A program made the position numbers and the translations under genes. The notes under the pieces are model-generated. The model had not been told where the DNA came from. It was given only the letters and a program-made list of their open reading frames with translations, and made no database searches. A stretch of 64,000 bases of DNA from Artemisia argyi (taxonomy: Eukaryota; Streptophyta; Magnoliopsida; Asterales; Asteraceae): positions 137,707,606 to 137,771,605 of the forward strand of contig CM060698.1 of NCBI GenBank assembly GCA_030686995.1. The letters run 5' to 3'. Shown here in pieces: positions 33,816-44,711 of this stretch; the first letter of the stretch is position 1; each line of letters starts with the position of its first letter.

Positions 33816-34053
33816 TGTCATATATTAACTTTTAACTCCCAAACAACATCACAAATTATAGCTAACAGTTTTACCTTTGTCAATTGTCACTTTACAATCA
33901 TATAATCTAAATATGCGTGTTTTACATTCTATATAAAAAGTTATTTATGATAGATGGTTCACCTTTATATATTGACCAAACCTAAAAATAAATATTTGCT
34001 TACGCTAGTGCAACCATATGAAGGATACTTTTGTTTAATTATTATTGCATTAT

Positions 34054-35702
34054 ACTATATATATAAAAGTGGGAATGTGGGCTGCAAATCTGGGGTTATT
34101 AAACACGTCATTAAAGAGTGTTAATGACACAGTATGTGGTGCAAACATGGGGAAGTTACTGTTTTGCCTACTGTTCATGGGTTAATTACATTTTTATCAA
34201 CAGTTACACACCCAAACATGTGATACATAAGCCAGCTATCTACTGTTTTCAGCATTGTTGATGCTTAATAAGTATTTTAATCCTATGTAAACTGCAGGCA
34301 TACTGTAGATTTGGACACTTGGTGAACTGCACTTCATTCCTGCTCAACTGTAGCAGTGTGTATTTGGAAATTGTTGCCACCTTTGTACTTCATATATACA
34401 TATAAAATACATTCTCCTAATAGTTATTGCACATGAACAGACCACCAGAAACTTCCAGCATACAACTCCAATTGTCTCATTCACCATTGTATCCATCTAC
34501 AATAAAACAAAAACTCATCCATCAAGCAGAAGACAAAAAGAGGGAATCTTTGTTTTAGAAAGGTTTTCAAGTAATCCAAAACATTGATGCTACTTTTCAA
34601 CTGTTTCTTTGCTTTATGTTTTTTCATCATCTTTTTATTTAATTTATGTTTTTTTTTCTATTTTTTTTAGGAATACAGGGATCAATCGCTATTGAAGTTC
34701 GAAACCTTTCAACATATAAGTGAAAGTGAGTTACAACATACTTTCTCAGCTTCTTTTATTCAGTTATATGTTTCTTTGTTTACTAATAGGCTTGGTTATT
34801 TACTGTTCCATACAAATGCTGCCAAATACTATAGATTACATACACGCTAGCTACTTATACTACTATATGCATATTGCTCTTTGTTATATGATTTTTGCAT
34901 CTTTAAAAGTTATATATGTCAATGTAAAAAATGCCTACAAATCCAAGGTCCATAATACTAGAAGACTTGCAATCACTAGAAAATTATATGTACAATTTAA
35001 ATGGTACCCATCTATTAGATTTGCAACCTCCTCCCCCCCCCCCCCCCCCCAGCTAGATGTTGTAGAGCAGGAAAAATGGGTCAAAAAATAGGCACGTTAT
35101 CATCAAAGGAAAAACAATAGTATAGCAAATGGCTGTGGGAATGGTAACTATTGTACAGCCGATGGCACATCTCAACTAAAAACTACGCAGCAAGAGCATG
35201 AGGATATATTTAATAAAAATCCTCAACCGCCTACTTTACAAAGTATACAAACAAACCAGAAAAACTTACAAGGAGGCCAGAACTTACTGCAATATCATTG
35301 TAAACGGAAAACACCTCCATCTGATGCACCTGCAGTTAAAAGCAACAAAAAAAAGGTCAGTGTTACGCATCTATAATACTTTCTTACATCTATAACTTTT
35401 TCAGAACCTTACTTACTCATTTACTTTGACAGCGTTCGCGTACAGTTACACAAATTTACCAAATCCCAATTGCAACATACAAGAAACTCCTCGAGCCTTT
35501 TGCACTACAAATAGCTCAATATGTGGAACAAATACATTGGAATCAGCTGCCACAAGTTCACACCAATTCATTAATTTACCAGAACCAGATACACATGTAC
35601 ATGAGAACATCAAAACAAAAGAAGGTATTATATACATGCATCAGGCATATTTCACTGCTCGCGAGGAAAGAAAGAAGAGCGACAAGGTTAAGTTCAGATT
35701 TG
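34054..35702 (+). mobile_element. Truncated Helitron, copy 1 (5' part only)
   Basis: Starts ACTATATATA...AAAGTGGGAATGTGGG. It matches 35703-36242 (unit A) and 44712-45770 (unit B) of the longer copy almost base for base up to ~35658, then diverges for ~45 bp and is abutted by copy 2. It carries only the non-coding 5' region and first exons of the Rep/helicase gene. It shows the SIRE insertion site in its unoccupied form (GATGCTACTTTTCAAC at 34587). Confidence 0.8.
34985..35362 (+). pseudogene. Helitron Rep/helicase N-terminal exon, copy 1
   Basis: After a C-run at 35033-35050 the frame reads LDVVEQEKWVKK, stop (TAG at 35089), then RNNS-like basic residues and HCKRKTPPSDAPAVKSNKKK, ending at a GTCAGT donor (~35357). 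The copy at 45.1-45.5 kb has lost two bases in the YHCKRK segment but lacks this stop, so each copy has a different lesion. Confidence 0.6.
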
Positions 35703-36656
35703 ACTATATATAAAAAAGTGGGAATGTGGGCTGCAAATCTGGGGTTATTAAACACGTCATTAAAGACTGTTAATGGCACAGTATGTGGTGCAAACATGGG
35801 GAAGTTACTGTTTTGCCTACTGTTCATGGGTTAATTACATTTTTATCAACAGTTACACACCCAAACATGTGATACATAAGCCAGCTATCTACTGTTTTCA
35901 GCACTGTTGATGCTTAATAAGTATTTTAATCCTATGTAAACTGCAGGCATACTGTAGATTTGGACACATGGTGAACTGCACTTCATTCCTGCTCAACTGT
36001 AGCAGTGTGTATTTGGAAATTTTTGCCACCTTTGTACTTCATATATACATATAAAATACACTCTCCTAATAGCTATTGCACATGAACAGACCACCAGAAA
36101 CTTCCAGCATACAACTCCAATTGTCTCATTCACCATTGTATCCATCTACAATAAAACAAAAACTCATCCATCAAACAGAAGACAAAAAGAGTGAATCTTT
36201 GTTTTAGAAAGGTTTTCAAGTAATCCAAAACATTGATGCTACTGTGGAAAACTAGAAGGGGGGGGGTTGAATAGTTTTACGTCTTTTTAATTTTATTTTG
36301 AAAACTTAGTTTAGTTTTAAAACCTTGTTTGCTTTTAAAACTTTGATTCAATCTTATGTGAACTCAAATCTTGAACAATATGAACAAGTATATCTAAGTA
36401 TAAACAATAATAATAATGTATGCTAAGTATGTGAAATCAACACATGCATAATATAAACAATTGTAGCTATATACGAGAGATAAGTACGTAATCGTTTATT
36501 TTATAATCCTTAGTTATATTTTGTATGAAAACTATACTTGATCGAAATGATCAATTATATGTATGTAACCTTTTTAGTTTGATTGTAAAAACTTTGTTTT
36601 GTGAATAAAACTTTCGTTTGATCTTTAAGTAAAATCAATACTAGCACTATATGAGC

Positions 36657-36658
<2 letters not shown>

Positions 36659-36727
<69 letters not shown>
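36659..36727. repeat. (AT)n expansion inside one LTR
   Basis: About 34 AT units here; the partner LTR has only ~6 at the same place (43388-43400). This is post-insertion microsatellite change. Confidence 0.95.
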
Positions 36728-36728
<1 letters not shown>

Positions 36729-37555
36729 GTCTACGTCTACAAAAGTAATAACGATATAAGCAAGATAATAAGTAAGATATGGAAAGATCTAACCGCAAGA
36801 CAAAGGATTTATAGTGGTTCGGCTACAAGGACACCTTCCTTGCCCTACTCCACTCCTCGAGTCACCTACTCGAGAGTTTTCTTTACTATATCAACAAGCT
36901 CCCTTATGGCGGAGAAAACCTTACACACCTTGGCTTACACAAGTTAACGACACTAAGCTAAATGTCGAGTTCTAATCGTAGCTAGAACCAATCTCACACC
37001 AAATATCACACCACGTGATCTTCACACCTTCACACCTTCTTCAAGACTTCACACCGTCTTCACACCTTGTCAATGTTCACACCTTCTTCACAACTACTTC
37101 ACACCAATCTACTACACACCTATCTTCTCAACTACTTCACACCAATCTACTACACACCTATCTTCTCAACTACTTCACACCAATCTACCTTTACTACAAT
37201 CAACTAGCCAATCACACTATCAATATTCCTAACACAACTATCTACAATCAAATATTCACAACACACTACACAAAGATATATGTAAATATGTTTGATGATG
37301 CACCAACAACTTGGATGTGGAGGTCACAACAAGTTGTAATACTTCTTGTCTTGGAGGATAGAAGTATTCTTCTCTTGCACTTGAGAGGATGAAAATTGGA
37401 TCACTTTGAAACAAAGAATATATATACACTTATGATCAAAGGATGAGAGAATAGAGAAATAGATCTAGATCAGAAAGTTTAGAAGTGCAAAAGGTGAGAA
37501 AAATCTGAGAGATGAATCAGTATTTAAAGGGGGGGAAAATATTGTTCTGGAGCGT

Positions 37556-37630
37556 GGCCGGTCCCCTTAATTGTAGGCCGGTCCCCTTAATGATTAAGGG
37601 GGCCGCCTAGTAAAATTAAGGGGGCCGCCC
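37556..37630. repeat. 75-bp GC module in LTR: two direct plus two inverted arms
   Basis: GGCCGGTCCCCTTAAT occurs twice, followed by ATTAAGGGGGCCGCC twice, so the second pair is an imperfect inverse of the first. In element sense it sits ~27 bp upstream of the TTTAAATAC box. Very GC-rich against an AT-rich background. Confidence 0.9.
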
Positions 37631-38026
37631 TCCTGAACGTTGGGTTTATTTGTCTTTTTGTGGGGAAGGTTTTTCTGGATAAGATTTGCCATTTTTGGTT
37701 GGAAATTTGAATTCATATATTTATAATGAATTAAACATATTCCTTTAATTCCAAAAATGTTTTGTAAAAGATATAAAATGTTTTGTGACATTTTATAAAA
37801 AGTCTAGTGTTTAAGAAAATTGTTCCTTTGATCATAGAATGCAATAAACACTTTGTTTATTCATACCTTGAGTGATTTGGATGTAAAGACAAATGTTAAG
37901 CACTAAAAACTTGTTTACGTCATAAGTTTTAGATTAATGAGTTTAAGGTTTTGTAATCATCAAAACATAGAGACATTGTTAATATGTTAACAATGTTTTT
38001 AGACATTATTAATTTATGTCAACAAT

Positions 38027-38039
38027 CTCCCCCTTTTTG
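38027..38039 (-). promoter_or_regulatory. Polypurine tract of the SIRE-type element
   Basis: CAAAAAGGGGGAG on the minus strand directly precedes the 3' LTR, the usual SIRE/Maximus signature. Further GGGGGAG tracts lie at ~38113, ~38182 and ~38202. Confidence 0.85.
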
Positions 38040-38459
38040 ATGATTACAAAACCTTAAACTCTTTAAACCTAAAAATTAATTTTTAGACAAGTATTAGAGT
38101 TTAACATTCACTTCTCCCCCTTTTTGTAAAATCAAAAAGGTTATGCCAACTAGCTTCGTAAATGAAGTTAGACGGGATAAAAGCTCCCCCTTGATGTGTG
38201 CTCCCCCTTGTTCGATGGCGCCAAGGGATCGAGATATGGAATGCTCGCAAGAAAAATATTAGAAGCACAAGCATATATAGAAGAATATGCAATATACAAA
38301 TAACAAGCATAGTAAACAAATATTAAGGATACATAACAATTAATTCAAAGTGATTATGTTAAAAGATCCTAATTTGCCAAAGAGAGCCATCGGACTTGCT
38401 TGTAACAAAAGGTTGGTTGGTTCGTATTTGAAAGTGAAAATCATAAGCATATGGTATGC

Positions 38460-39664
38460 TTAGATGGTTGATGATGGAGTGTTTGGAATGAGGATGGTTG
38501 AGTTAGGATAAGGTTGTTGGATTAATGGAGGTTGTTGGATTAATGGAGGTATATGTTCGGGTCATGAATGTTGGATAGTTTGGTGGTGGAGAGTTTGTAG
38601 CGGAAGAGGTTGATTGAGGTTTTGGATGTTGTTCAAGTGAGGGTATTGGATGTGATCTAGTGAGAAGATATTCAATCCAAGTGTTCATTGAATGCAATGG
38701 TTTTTAGGAGAAAGATGCAACAAGGTCAATTGTTGACATGCTTCTCAAGTTGATTTATGTTGTGTGGTGATGAGGGTGATCTAGATGAAGGTGGATCCAA
38801 ATTGCGTTGAGCAAGATGTAAGGCTAAAAGAGCACTAAGCTCATGGGCTTCTTTTAGCGCCTCAACGAACTTCAAGTGTTCGGAGGAAGGTGATGGTGGT
38901 GGAGCATGATAGTTGTCTTGGGTGATGGTTTGAACATGCAACATAGGAATGGCATGTGAAGTTGTAGGATGTGGTGGTGATACTCTTGGTGGTGGAGACA
39001 TGTTTGAGCTTGGGTAATCATGAAAACATGATATGGGTGGAAGAGATCCTTCATGAGTGGATGGTGTTTTTGTTGAATGAGCAACATGTAAAGTGTTGGT
39101 AATGAGGTTGGGATTATTGTTTTGGGATTGTGCATGCTCATCATACGAATGAGCATTAGTCGAAGCACGAATGGATGATTTGTTGTTAAATGGATCATTT
39201 GTGTGAGAGTGAGGTTTAGGTGTTGGTTGATTATGAACAACATCGCTTGAGTTGTGAAAAGATTATGAGGTTTGAGTGTAATGTAGAAGGATATGGGTGA
39301 GTAAAGGTTTTTGATATGTAATGTTGGTGAGAAGGAAAGTGAGGTGTTAGGTAAGTAATGTTTGAAAACATAGGAGGAATTTGGTGTTGGATGTTTGACA
39401 ACGTCATTTGATTTGATGGAATTTTAAAGGAAGTTAGGCTTTCTTCTCCAAACAAGTTTCTTGGTGGTTTTGGTTTAATGGGAGAGGAAATGATGAGATG
39501 AGTGGAGATTGAGAGGAATGAAAGTGTTTATAGTGTAGGATTGGTGGGATCAAGGATGGATAAACATTGATGGAAGGTTTAGGATAAAATAGGTTTGTGA
39601 ATTTTGGGAAGTGTAGGATTAAATGGGCTAAAAAATAGAAAAGGGAAACAACACCTTCGACCAT
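38460..39664 (-). pseudogene. Pro/Ser/His/Asn-rich ORF region of the SIRE-type element
   Basis: Open reading shifts between frames. The clearest part (39240-38726) has PTPKPHSHTNDPFNN and SPPPRVSPPHPTTSHA and ends with a possibly helical EALKEAHELSALLALHLAQR before its stop. Flanking frames (39664-39434 and 38697-38503) are similarly biased. I recognise no domain. It occupies the place between gag and PPT where pol and any env-like gene would be. It may be a decayed env-like or captured sequence, or chance open frames in biased DNA. Confidence 0.4.
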
Positions 39665-39748
39665 CAGATGGCCGGTCCCCTTAATTGGAGGCCGGTCCCC
39701 TTAATAATTAAGGGGGCCGCCTTATGATTTAAGGGGGCCGCCCATCTG
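39665..39748. repeat. Third copy of the GC module, internal
   Basis: Same two direct plus two inverted arms as in the LTRs, but enclosed by a perfect CAGATGG/CCATCTG pair. Bases outside the module do not match the LTRs. It lies at the 5' edge of the Pro/Ser-rich region in element sense. Confidence 0.9.
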
Positions 39749-41219
39749 GTGATTCCCAAATTGCCAGAAAAGGGTTTTTGGTAGTGAATTGCAGAAAGGT
39801 TGTGTTTTTGGTTTCAAACAAGTCCAACTCTTTGAGGCAATCAAGCATATACTAATTATGTAGGCAATTATGTAGCCAAAGCATGTTAACTAAAGAGATT
39901 AGGTAAACAAGCAATTTCATCTAGCATGCAAACATACTCATCAAGCAAGTAAAATATAAGTGCTAGGAAACAATAAGCAACATCAAGTATTTCATAACTA
40001 CATAACAATGAGGATTAATTCTAATGTGTATCAATGTGCAATAAGTGGGTAGTTATGATAGCATGTATTTCTAGACTTGTTACAAACAAAGTCTTAATGA
40101 ACAAACCATGGTCCTCTTGATTTGATTTAGTTCACTTATAAGTGTCATTTATATAAATATAGATGACAAATATGAGATCACCATGCATGATTTTTAAAAG
40201 AGACGTTTTTAGCATTATTCAACAATGTTTGAAAGTAAGTTTTCACTTGGATGTGAGAGTTATTTGAATAAAATAGATTGGGTTTTTACTTCAAAGTGTG
40301 TGAATGAACGGTAAAGAATATTTTCCCAATCTTTAGTTTTGATCAAAACAAAATTGTGGATATTGATAGTGAAAACATGTTATTTAAAAGTGGGATAGTT
40401 ATTTGAAAGTCTATTTTCCAAAATATGAGGTTTTTGCATATTTTTAGAGATATTAGATTTTTGACAACAAATATCATAAATCAAATATTTAAAAAATGTT
40501 TATTAAAGATCTCATGCTCAAGAGGATTGGTTAGGCCCATTATTATCTCATGATATCGTTTCTACATATCCTATGATCCTAAAGGAAATGAAGACGATAA
40601 TTTATATGTTAGATGCAAGAGTGTTGAATGGGGTATAACCTAACATCTTTAGTTCCTTTGTTTTCGCACGCTTATCTGACTTAATGCCATAGTCTACGAG
40701 AGCTTGTTTCATCCATAGTTTTCTTACGCGAGAGATCTAATCCTACTTCTATATTAACGATTGATCCACTTAACTCATTTCACTTCATCACCATGAGTTT
40801 CCTAATAGTGGATATAGAAGATTTCCATTTTCTATTTTGTTCGGCAATGAACAATTTTATCTTATTCCTAGGAAAGTCAACCAATGATGTTTCTAGGTTA
40901 TAAGAATATAATCAATTAAGTACTAAGCATTAATCTAACTAATCATTTATCTAAGCATGCAAATTATAGTGATGAACTTAAAAGAAACGCGTACCTTTTA
41001 GTCTTCAATGGAATATCTTCAAACACTTCAAGTGACCATGTTGACTTATAGAAGTCATTTGTAGATGATATTCTAACTTCTTCCAAGATTGACAATTTAG
41101 CCACTTGGTCCCCATTGTCTCATTGGTCCAAAGTTGTTTGGTCCAAACATATTTAACATTTGGCAATGATGCATGTATGGTGGTAATATTTCCCAAGGAT
41201 TGTAACTTGGTTGATAATT
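39749..41219 (-). other. Internal spacer of the SIRE-type element
   Basis: ~1.5 kb of AT-rich sequence in the position of pol. The only overlapping frame (41223-41005) shows VWTKQLWTNETMGTKW but no protease or GAG-pre-integrase motif. Nothing else is recognised. Confidence 0.6.
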
Positions 41220-42905
41220 TCACATTTGATTTCTAGTGTTATTGTAATATTGTCTATTTAGATTTCTTCTAGGTTGAGATGTTTTAGATCTTGGATGATG
41301 ATTTTTAGGTTTTCTTGGTGGTGGAGTTTTAGATCTAAATTTAGGTTTAGAGGATCCTACTTCGGTCTTTAAGGATGGTTTATAAAAAGTTTTTACTTTT
41401 TCATCATTCGCAATGGGTATTTTTTTATCTTTTGTAAGTATATACTTAGGATTTGATTCTAATGATTTTTGTTTACTAGATTCACATTCAAACTTTATAC
41501 TTTTATTTTTACTAGTTGAAACATTAGTTGAAGTTAATCCTAGACCGGTTTTATCTCCCGATGTTTCTTGAGCACTTAGTATTTTCTTAAGTGGGTTATT
41601 ACTATTTTTAAACCTGTCAAGTTTGAAAATTTCATCTTTAAGTTTTTCGTTTTCATTTTTAATCTCTAAGCAAGTTTTACATTTTACAAAAACTTCTTTT
41701 CCTTTTTCCAAATGTTGTAGTTTAATTTTTAATTCGAGTACTTCATTTTCTAATTGATTATTAATATGTTTTAGTGACTTATTTTTAGCTATAACCTTTT
41801 GACCTAATTTGCATAACCTATTATATTCACTATCTAGGTCTTTTTCATCTAATGATAAATTTTCGTCACTAAAGTATTCGGTTTCGGAACATACCTCGCT
41901 TGATGTCTTAGCCATAAGACACTTTTCTTCATTTGTGGTTTCTTTCTTGTCCTCATCGCTATCACTCCAAGCACCTCCAATAAACGCCTTTTGATTTTGA
42001 TCTCTTGACATCATTGGACACTTTCCGATGAGATGATTTGGATTGCCACATTTAAAACACTTCCTATCATTATATGGTTGCCTAATGTATCTTCCTCGTC
42101 TTTTGAAGAATTTCTTGAAGTCTCGTACTGCCATAGCATACTCTTCATCGTCACTTTTGGAGGTTGAGCATTCTTCGTCACTAGAGTCCTTTTTAGCTTT
42201 CAACGCAATTGATTTGCTTTGCTCCCTTTTTCCTTTGACCATCTCGGGGTCTTTCTTTATTATTTCTTTGTAGACCTTTAAGTTACCGATCAATTCGTCA
42301 AGTTGTAGAGTTGACAAATTCTTTGATTCTTCAATAGCCGTGACTTTAGCTCGCCATTTTGGATGAAGAGCCCTAAGAAATTTCCTGACAAAATTCTTAC
42401 TAGAAAAATTCTCATCAAGTGCTTTTAGACTTGTGATAATAGTGTTAAACCTAGCAAAAGCATTATCAATTGATTCCTCTTCCGGAATCATAAATTGCTC
42501 ATATTGTTGCATAAGTAGATCTATTTTGTTATCCTTGACTTGACTATTACCTTGGTGAGTTATTAGTAAAGAATTCCAAATTTCTTTTGCGGTTTCACAC
42601 ATAAAGATCCTTTCGTATTCTTTACGTGGTAACGCATTGTAAATAATCATTTTTGCTTCATTGTTTTTAGAAAGTCTTCTTTTTAAATCATCATTTTGTT
42701 TTTCAAAAGGTACTATTTCATCTTTATTTGTTTCGGGATTATTTTGAGTAGGTAAAAAATCACCATTAGTAATAACATGCCAAAGATCTAGATCCTTTGA
42801 TTTCACATAAGTTTCGAATCGATTTTTCCAATATAAAAATCCATCACTTTCAAATAGTGGTGGTCTTTGCATAGATTGCCCTTCTAAATATTTTTCAGAT
42901 TCCAT
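41220..42905 (-). CDS. SIRE-type Copia gag, intact
   Basis: 561 codons from an ATG 68 bp after the 5' LTR (element sense). An N-terminal capsid-like domain (~1-215) includes [24 protein letters not shown] and [25 protein letters not shown] knuckle ([14 protein letters not shown], ~285) is followed by acidic and coiled-coil segments (about 330-430) and a basic tail rich in PPPRKPK. It ends in a true stop, and no pol frame follows in any phase. Gag would assemble virus-like particles in the cytoplasm and package its RNA; with no enzymes it would need another element's pol. No internal stop or frameshift. Confidence 0.9.
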   Translation of the reverse strand: MESEKYLEGQSMQRPPLFESDGFLYWKNRFETYVKSKDLDLWHVITNGDFLPTQNNPETNKDEIVPFEKQNDDLKRRLSKNNEAKMIIYNALPRKEYERIFMCETAKEIWNSLLITHQGNSQVKDNKIDLLMQQYEQFMIPEEESIDNAFARFNTIITSLKALDENFSSKNFVRKFLRALHPKWRAKVTAIEESKNLSTLQLDELIGNLKVYKEIIKKDPEMVKGKREQSKSIALKAKKDSSDEECSTSKSDDEEYAMAVRDFKKFFKRRGRYIRQPYNDRKCFKCGNPNHLIGKCPMMSRDQNQKAFIGGAWSDSDEDKKETTNEEKCLMAKTSSEVCSETEYFSDENLSLDEKDLDSEYNRLCKLGQKVIAKNKSLKHINNQLENEVLELKIKLQHLEKGKEVFVKCKTCLEIKNENEKLKDEIFKLDRFKNSNNPLKKILSAQETSGDKTGLGLTSTNVSTSKNKSIKFECESSKQKSLESNPKYILTKDKKIPIANDEKVKTFYKPSLKTEVGSSKPKFRSKTPPPRKPKNHHPRSKTSQPRRNLNRQYYNNTRNQM

Positions 42906-42958
42906 AGATCGTTACAAGTTTTAAAATACAATATATTTTAAAAATCTTGCTAGACGTG

Positions 42959-42970
42959 GCTCTGATACCA
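42959..42970 (-). promoter_or_regulatory. Primer-binding site, initiator tRNA-Met
   Basis: TGGTATCAGAGC on the minus strand, two bases inside the 5' LTR end, complementary to the 3' end of initiator tRNA-Met. Primes minus-strand DNA synthesis. It is intact. Confidence 0.9.
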
Positions 42971-42972
42971 AT

Positions 42973-44706
42973 TGTGGAAAACTAGAAGGGGGGGTTGAAT
43001 AGTTTTACGTCTTTTTAATTTTATTTTGAAAACTTAGTTTAGTTTTAAAACCTTGTTTGCTTTTAAAACTTTGATTCAATCTTATGTGAACTCAAATCTT
43101 GAACAATATGAACAAGTATATCTAAGTATAAACAATAATAATAATGTATGCTAAGTATGTGAAATCAACACATGCATAATATAAACAATTGTAGCTATAT
43201 ACGAGAGATAAGTACGTAATCGTTTATTTTATAATCCTTAGTTATATTTTGTATGAAAACTATACTTGATCGAAATGATCAATTATATGTATGTAACCTT
43301 TTTAGTTTGATTGTAAAAACTTTATTTTGTGAATAAAACTTTCGTTTGATCTTTAAGTAAAATCAATACTAGCACTATATGAGCAACTATATATATATAC
43401 GTCTACGTCTACAAAAGTAATAACGATATAAGCAAGATAATAAGTAAGATATGGAAAGATCTAACCGCGAGACAAAGGATTTATAGTGGTTCGGCTACAA
43501 GGACACCTTCCTTGCCCTACTCCACTCCTCGAGTCACCTACTCGAGAGTTTTCTTCACTATATCAACAAGCTCCCTTATGGCGGAGAAAACCTTACACAC
43601 CTTGGCTTACACAAGTTAACGACACTAAGCTAAATGTCGAATTCTAATCGTAGCTAGAACCAATCTCACACCAAATATCACACCACGTGATCTTCACACC
43701 TTAATCACACCTTCACACCTTCTTCAAGACTTCACACCGTCTTCACACCTTGTCAATGTTCACACCTTCTTCACAACTACTTCACACTAATCTACTACAC
43801 ACCTATCTTCTCAACTACTTCACACCAATCTACTACACACCTATCTTCTCAACTACTTCACACCAATCTACCTTTACTACAATCAACTAGCCAATCACAC
43901 TATCAATATTCCTAACACAACTATCTACAATCAAATATTCACAACACACTACACAAAGATATATGTAAATATGTTTGATGATGCACCAACAACTTGGATG
44001 TGGAGGTCACAACAAGTTGTAATACTTCTTGTCTTGGAGGATAGAAGTATTCTTCTCTTGCACTTGAGAGGATGGAAATTGGATCACTTTGAAACAAAGA
44101 ATATATATACACTTATGATCAAAGGATGAGAGAATAGAGAAATAGATCTAGATCAGAAAGTTTAGAAGTGCAAAAGGTGAGAAAAATCTGAGAGATGAAT
44201 CAGTATTTAAAGGGGGGAAAATACTGTTCTGGAGCGTGGCCGGTCCCCTTAATTGTAGGCCGGTCCCCTTAATGATTAAGGGGGCCGCCTAGTAAAATTA
44301 AGGGGGCCGCCCTCCTGAACGATGGGTTTATTTGTCTTTTTGTGGGGAAGGTTTTTCTGGATTAGATTTGCCATTTTTGGTTGGAAATTTGAATTCATAT
44401 ATTTATAATGAATTAAACATATTCCTTTAATTCCAAAAATGTTTTGTAAAAGATATAAAATATTTTGTGACATTTTATAAAAAGTCTAGTGTTTAAGAAA
44501 ATTGTTCCTTTGATCATAGAATGCAATAAACACTTTGTTTATTCATACCTTGAGTGATTTGGATGTAAAGACAAATGTTAAGCACTAAAAACTTGTTTAC
44601 GTCATAAGTTTTAGATTAATGAGTTTAAGGTTTTGTAATCATCAAAACATAGAGACATTGTTAATATGTTAACAATGTTTTTAGACATTATTAATTTATG
44701 TCAACA
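42973..44706 (-). repeat. SIRE-type LTR (5' LTR in element sense)
   Basis: 1734 bp, partner of 36243-38024, with the same ends. Its GC module is at 44238-44312 and the TATA-like TTTAAATAC is at ~44203-44213. It should hold the element's promoter. Confidence 0.95.
44238..44312. repeat. 75-bp GC module, second LTR copy
   Basis: Identical by eye to the module at 37556-37630, in the same position relative to the TATA-like box. Confidence 0.9.
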
Positions 44707-44711
44707 GCTAC

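Larger units (their letters stand above)
36243..38024 (-). repeat. SIRE-type LTR (3' LTR in element sense)
   Basis: 1782 bp. On the minus strand it starts TGTTGACATAAATT and ends TAGTTTTCCACA. It contains the GC module at 37556-37630, a TTTAAATAC TATA-like box at ~37520-37530, a CACACC/CTTCACACC-rich stretch near 37015-37190 and an AT run at 36659-36727. Confidence 0.95.
36243..44706 (-). mobile_element. SIRE-type Copia LTR element, gag-only, non-autonomous
   Basis: Bounded by LTRs 36243-38024 and 42973-44706 and flanked by GCTAC (36238-36242 and 44707-44711). The minus-strand order is 5' LTR, PBS, gag, ~3.2 kb of other DNA, PPT, 3' LTR. No DSGA protease, integrase DDE, YVDD or RNase H motif is found on either strand, so it must depend on a relative's enzymes. 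LTRs differ by few visible point changes, a long AT run in one, a ~15-bp gain in the other and G-run length, suggesting a recent insertion. Confidence 0.9.

Noticed and set aside
34720..35091. ORF with hydrophobic residues in the Helitron 5' region, repeated at 44832-45167
   Set aside because: It crosses predicted intron sequence (after a TGA|GT-like junction) and is shared only because the DNA is duplicated; no family match.
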